From: Rugalucina vietnamica
Lineage: Eukaryota; Mollusca; Bivalvia; Lucinida; Lucinidae
Length of the DNA: 64,000 nucleotides
Assembly (NCBI GenBank): GCA_964017185.1
Contig: OZ024883.1
Span: 44,694,395 to 44,758,394, forward strand
Direction: 5' to 3'
Shown: piece by piece, positions 61,251 to 64,000 of the stretch
Numbering within the stretch: the first letter of the stretch is position 1
Layout of the letters: every line of letters starts with the position of its first letter
Made by a program: the position numbers and the translations under genes
Notes under the pieces: generated by a model
What the model saw: the letters and a program-made list of their open reading frames with translations, nothing else
Told to the model about the DNA's origin: nothing
Databases searched by the model: none

Positions 61251-62584
61251 TACCGACAGGGTGTTCCTGTCGATGTTCAGTCCTCGAGGTTCAGTCACAA
61301 TAGAGTGAACGAGAAAACGAAGTGTAGCGCAGTGCAGGTTGGCCAGCTGATATAAGGTTAACACATCAAGGAGTGTTTATACTTCAAATGAGGTTGTGGG
61401 TGCACCAGAACTGCATATGAGCCGGTATTTTTCTTCAAAGCGACAATATGAGTCCAGTATGATTTTGACTCAAAGTGGAAATTGATTTTTCTTCTCTATT
61501 GCGACCATCCTCAGTGAAAATAGTCTTTTTTCAAGTATCTTCGTAAAATTCCGATCTGTCTACAACGTTAGCCACTAAAATTTGTCTGGTGTCATCAAAG
61601 ACAGCCATGTCAAAATCCATCTGTAGACAAAGGCAGCCGTTTTGCAAGTACCTGTCATCTTTGAAGGCATCCAGTTTTTTTACATTGTCGAACTGGGGAT
61701 TCAGATTTGGCAGAAATGTAGTTAAATGATAGAAGTTTTATTGTATATAAGTAAATTCAGCAAAAAATAACGGAAAGACGCCAGCCCTGAGCAGGTAACC
61801 AATTTTCGTGACTTTTCTTGTGAAAACGCTGAAACGATGACCAAGTTTGGCCTTAACAGTGACAGGTATGTATTCATCATGCGTCTGTAAACTCTTTAGA
61901 CATCTACAAGTTAAATTACCAGTCACAGAACACCAGAGGATTTCTCTGAGAATGTTTAAAAATCAAAAAACATCACCCACCTACTAAATGAACCAAAACA
62001 GTTCGTCTGTCATCAATGTTAATAATCTGTCATCAAAGGCGCCGGTTGTACGGTGTGATATTGGTTACCAGAACTGTACCTTTCCCGCCTCTTCGCTCAT
62101 TCGGTCGAGGGTACAACTCGGTCAATATCGTTGTGATTTTTGTGATTTAATCATTTTTAGACGCTTATAAAATCATAATTTTGTTTGAAATATAACGGGG
62201 TTCATACCTTGAGTTGAAGAAATAATGAAAATCTAAAAATACATGCAAAGCTTTTATCAATATTTTTATTTTAGTTTCATATTTTCTGCTTTTAATTCAG
62301 TATGGTTACAGCGATAAACACATAGTAATTCACCTCGTACGAATGACCTATGACATCACGCCGACCGAATTAATAGGAAAATTGTGTGTACTATGGGCTA
62401 AAACAAGGGCAGATAACTCTAATTATTGACAATAAATATGTTTTAAAACTGATTCATTTGGTAGCCCAGTGTTCAAAGATAAATACAGCGTTCTTTCTAT
62501 AACGCATATTACATATTTTTTCGGTTTTTGCTGCTTTCTACTAGTAATGTCAGAATGTCCGAAGGTACATTTTGTCGCGTTGAG

Positions 62585-62975
62585 GTTCAAATAATAAAAG
62601 CGTGAACATATTTAGATGATCAAATTCATATATCTTAAATAAACGTTTTCCTAATAACTATGATCTGGCACAATGTTTACTTGAATACTGAAAGTTGGAT
62701 AACCGCAGACATTTACGAATCGTTAATTCTCAAGTCATAGCTAATGTTCCGTGATCGGTACTAATAAGTTTGTTTAACTCGAGTTATCTTTCTGTTTAAT
62801 TGATCAAAAGAATTAATGAAACATATCTTGAGTCTACCCAATACAACAGCACAGCTGAGAATCACGTGGCATTGTTTACATACAAACAGATAAATGATCG
62901 GGTGACGCACAGTGAAATTCTGTCGTAAGTTGAGATGAGAAATTCGAGTTTTCTCCAATAACGTTTACTCAATTG
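62585..62975. other. Non-coding, no feature seen
   Basis: Short unsupported frames only. Confidence 0.4.
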
Positions 62976-63206
62976 ACTGATAGATAGGTGCAGGCAATGC
63001 AGAAATTGAGCATTTATTGAATGAAACTAACATAAGGAATCCAGGTTATTTCGTTTTCACAAACACTTACGCCCCATGATTACATAGTACTTCCAATACA
63101 GTAACATTGAAGTGTTTGCGAAAACGAAATAACCGGGATTCCTTATGTTACTTTCTTTCAATAAATATTCAATTTCTGTATTGCCTGCACCTATCTATCC
63201 GTCAGT
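62976..63206. mobile_element. 231-bp hairpin MITE
   Basis: Arms of ~95 bases: ACTGATAGATAGGTGCAGGC / GCCTGCACCTATCTATCCGT, ATAAGGAATCC / GGATTCCTTAT, GGTTATTTCGTTTTC / GAAAACGAAATAACC. Short loop near 63065-63100. Confidence 0.8.
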
Positions 63207-63349
63207 AGAAGAAACGCTGTAGGAGAAAACTAAAAATCTAACTTCAACTGTGTTCTCATTGTAGACTTCTGGCTGAAAAAGGTCCTGCTCCCCCCCCCCC
63301 CCTAGGGAATTTTGCAGACATAGTCTATCTTAAAGAGCAGTCTATTCTG

Positions 63350-64000
63350 ATTCAAATGAGAGATGTTTGCACTTTGTACGCCGGGGCGTAACGGTGTAAC
63401 AGCTATTTAAAAATAACAACTGTTACCAGCTTATTATATTTGCAGTATTCTTTGATTGAGAATGAACAATAGGTTGTTTTACCATAATTCTACCATGTTT
63501 CTGCATGATTCTTCGAGCAAAATATGTGGGATGCATAATTTTATCAAGTTGACATATATGGGTCTCTATCTGTATAACGCATGTAACGTATGTAACAAAA
63601 AATATGCGAATTTACATTTATAAACAAATATGATTTTCAGTAATAGTTTCTATGGAGTACAAATCTGCAAACATCAATGTGCAAGGTAAGAATGACATGT
63701 TTGTGTTATTTGCATTCAAATGAGAGCTGTTACCAGCTTCTTATATTTGCAGTATTCTTTGATTGGGATTGAACAATAGGTTGTTTTACCATAATTCTAC
63801 CATTTGTCTGCAAGATTCTTCAAGGGCAATGTGTGTGATACATAATTTTATCAAGTTGACATAGATGGTTCTCAATTTGTGTAACATATGTAACAAAAAT
63901 ATGCAAATTTACATTTATAAACAAATAAGGGTTTCTGTAATAGTTTCTGTGGATTATAAAGCTGCAAACACCAATGTGCAAGGTAAGAATGACATGCTTG
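63350..64000 (+). repeat. ~300-bp tandem repeat running off the window
   Basis: Two units: CTGTTACCAGCTT(A/C)TTATAT at 63420 and 63728, AGGTAAGAATGACATG at 63685 and 63982. About 90% alike. Probably continues past 64000. Confidence 0.8.

Larger units (their letters stand above)
58880..62584. mobile_element. Large inverted-repeat element, ~0.5 kb arms
   Basis: Outer ends CGTGAGAAAATGTACCTTCG (58884) and CGAAGGTACATTTTGTCGCG (62560) are inverted. Main arms at about 59285-59800 and 61565-62068 are about 90% alike (CACCGTACAACCGGCGCC, TTGATGACAGACGAATTG, GGCAGAAATG-like, GGCTGTCTTTGATGAC). Repeated TTGATGACA words inside the arms. The 1.8 kb spacer holds a decayed LINE and a hairpin MITE. Open frames of ~62 codons in the arms are not recognised. 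Type unknown. Confidence 0.65.

Overview
The window looks like animal nuclear DNA, most likely from a bivalve mollusc. It is AT-rich, has intron-bearing genes with GT-AG splice sites, and is crowded with non-LTR retrotransposons, tRNA-derived SINEs, hairpin MITEs and tandem repeats built around CAAGGTCA, of a kind common in bivalve genomes. The taxon is an inference. Only two host genes can be supported, and both can be read completely through their exon junctions.

Host genes. Cyclin B3 (ccnb3) lies on the + strand at 24902-31643 with 10 coding exons and 438 codons. RagA (rraga), a lysosomal Rag GTPase, lies on the - strand at 57102-41692 with 8 coding exons and 307 codons; its first exon carries only 12 coding bases. 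The genes converge tail to tail across a 10 kb repeat-filled gap. They act in different systems (anaphase entry and amino-acid sensing by mTORC1), so nothing suggests functional linkage.

Layout. 1-20.3 kb holds no recognisable host gene: a palindromic element (0.55-1.26 kb), a 5'-truncated LINE with an open RT frame (5.07-6.63 kb), three copies of a ~470 bp repeat (9.1-10.58 kb), a TIR element with a 5-bp target duplication (11.72-13.52 kb), 150-bp CAAGGTCA arrays, and a palindromic TGACGTCA-bearing element (16.6-17.4 kb). 20.5-31.6 kb is a candidate ccnb3 promoter plus the gene, with nested MITEs in its upstream region and introns. 31.6-41.7 kb is intergenic and dominated by MITEs and a 2.18 kb element with identical 92-bp TIRs. 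41.7-57.1 kb is rraga; its large first intron holds another CAC-ended TIR element (50.1-52.9 kb), a CR1-like LINE (54.16-56.2 kb) and a TA-flanked MITE. 57.1-64 kb holds a second LINE, a large inverted repeat of ~0.5 kb arms with a decayed LINE in its centre, a small hairpin MITE and a ~300 bp tandem repeat at the edge.

Most notable. Three elements of 1.8-2.7 kb (11723-13520, 38497-40679, 50140-52883) have long TIRs, a terminus beginning CAC and exact 5-bp target duplications. The middle one begins with CACAGTG, the consensus heptamer of V(D)J recombination signals. These features are those of the Transib/RAG-like transposon superfamily. No transposase was found, so they look like non-autonomous derivatives. 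A second pattern is one hairpin MITE family (ends GAGCCGC) with 13 copies, all between 28.6 and 49.5 kb, one of them abutting an rraga splice acceptor.
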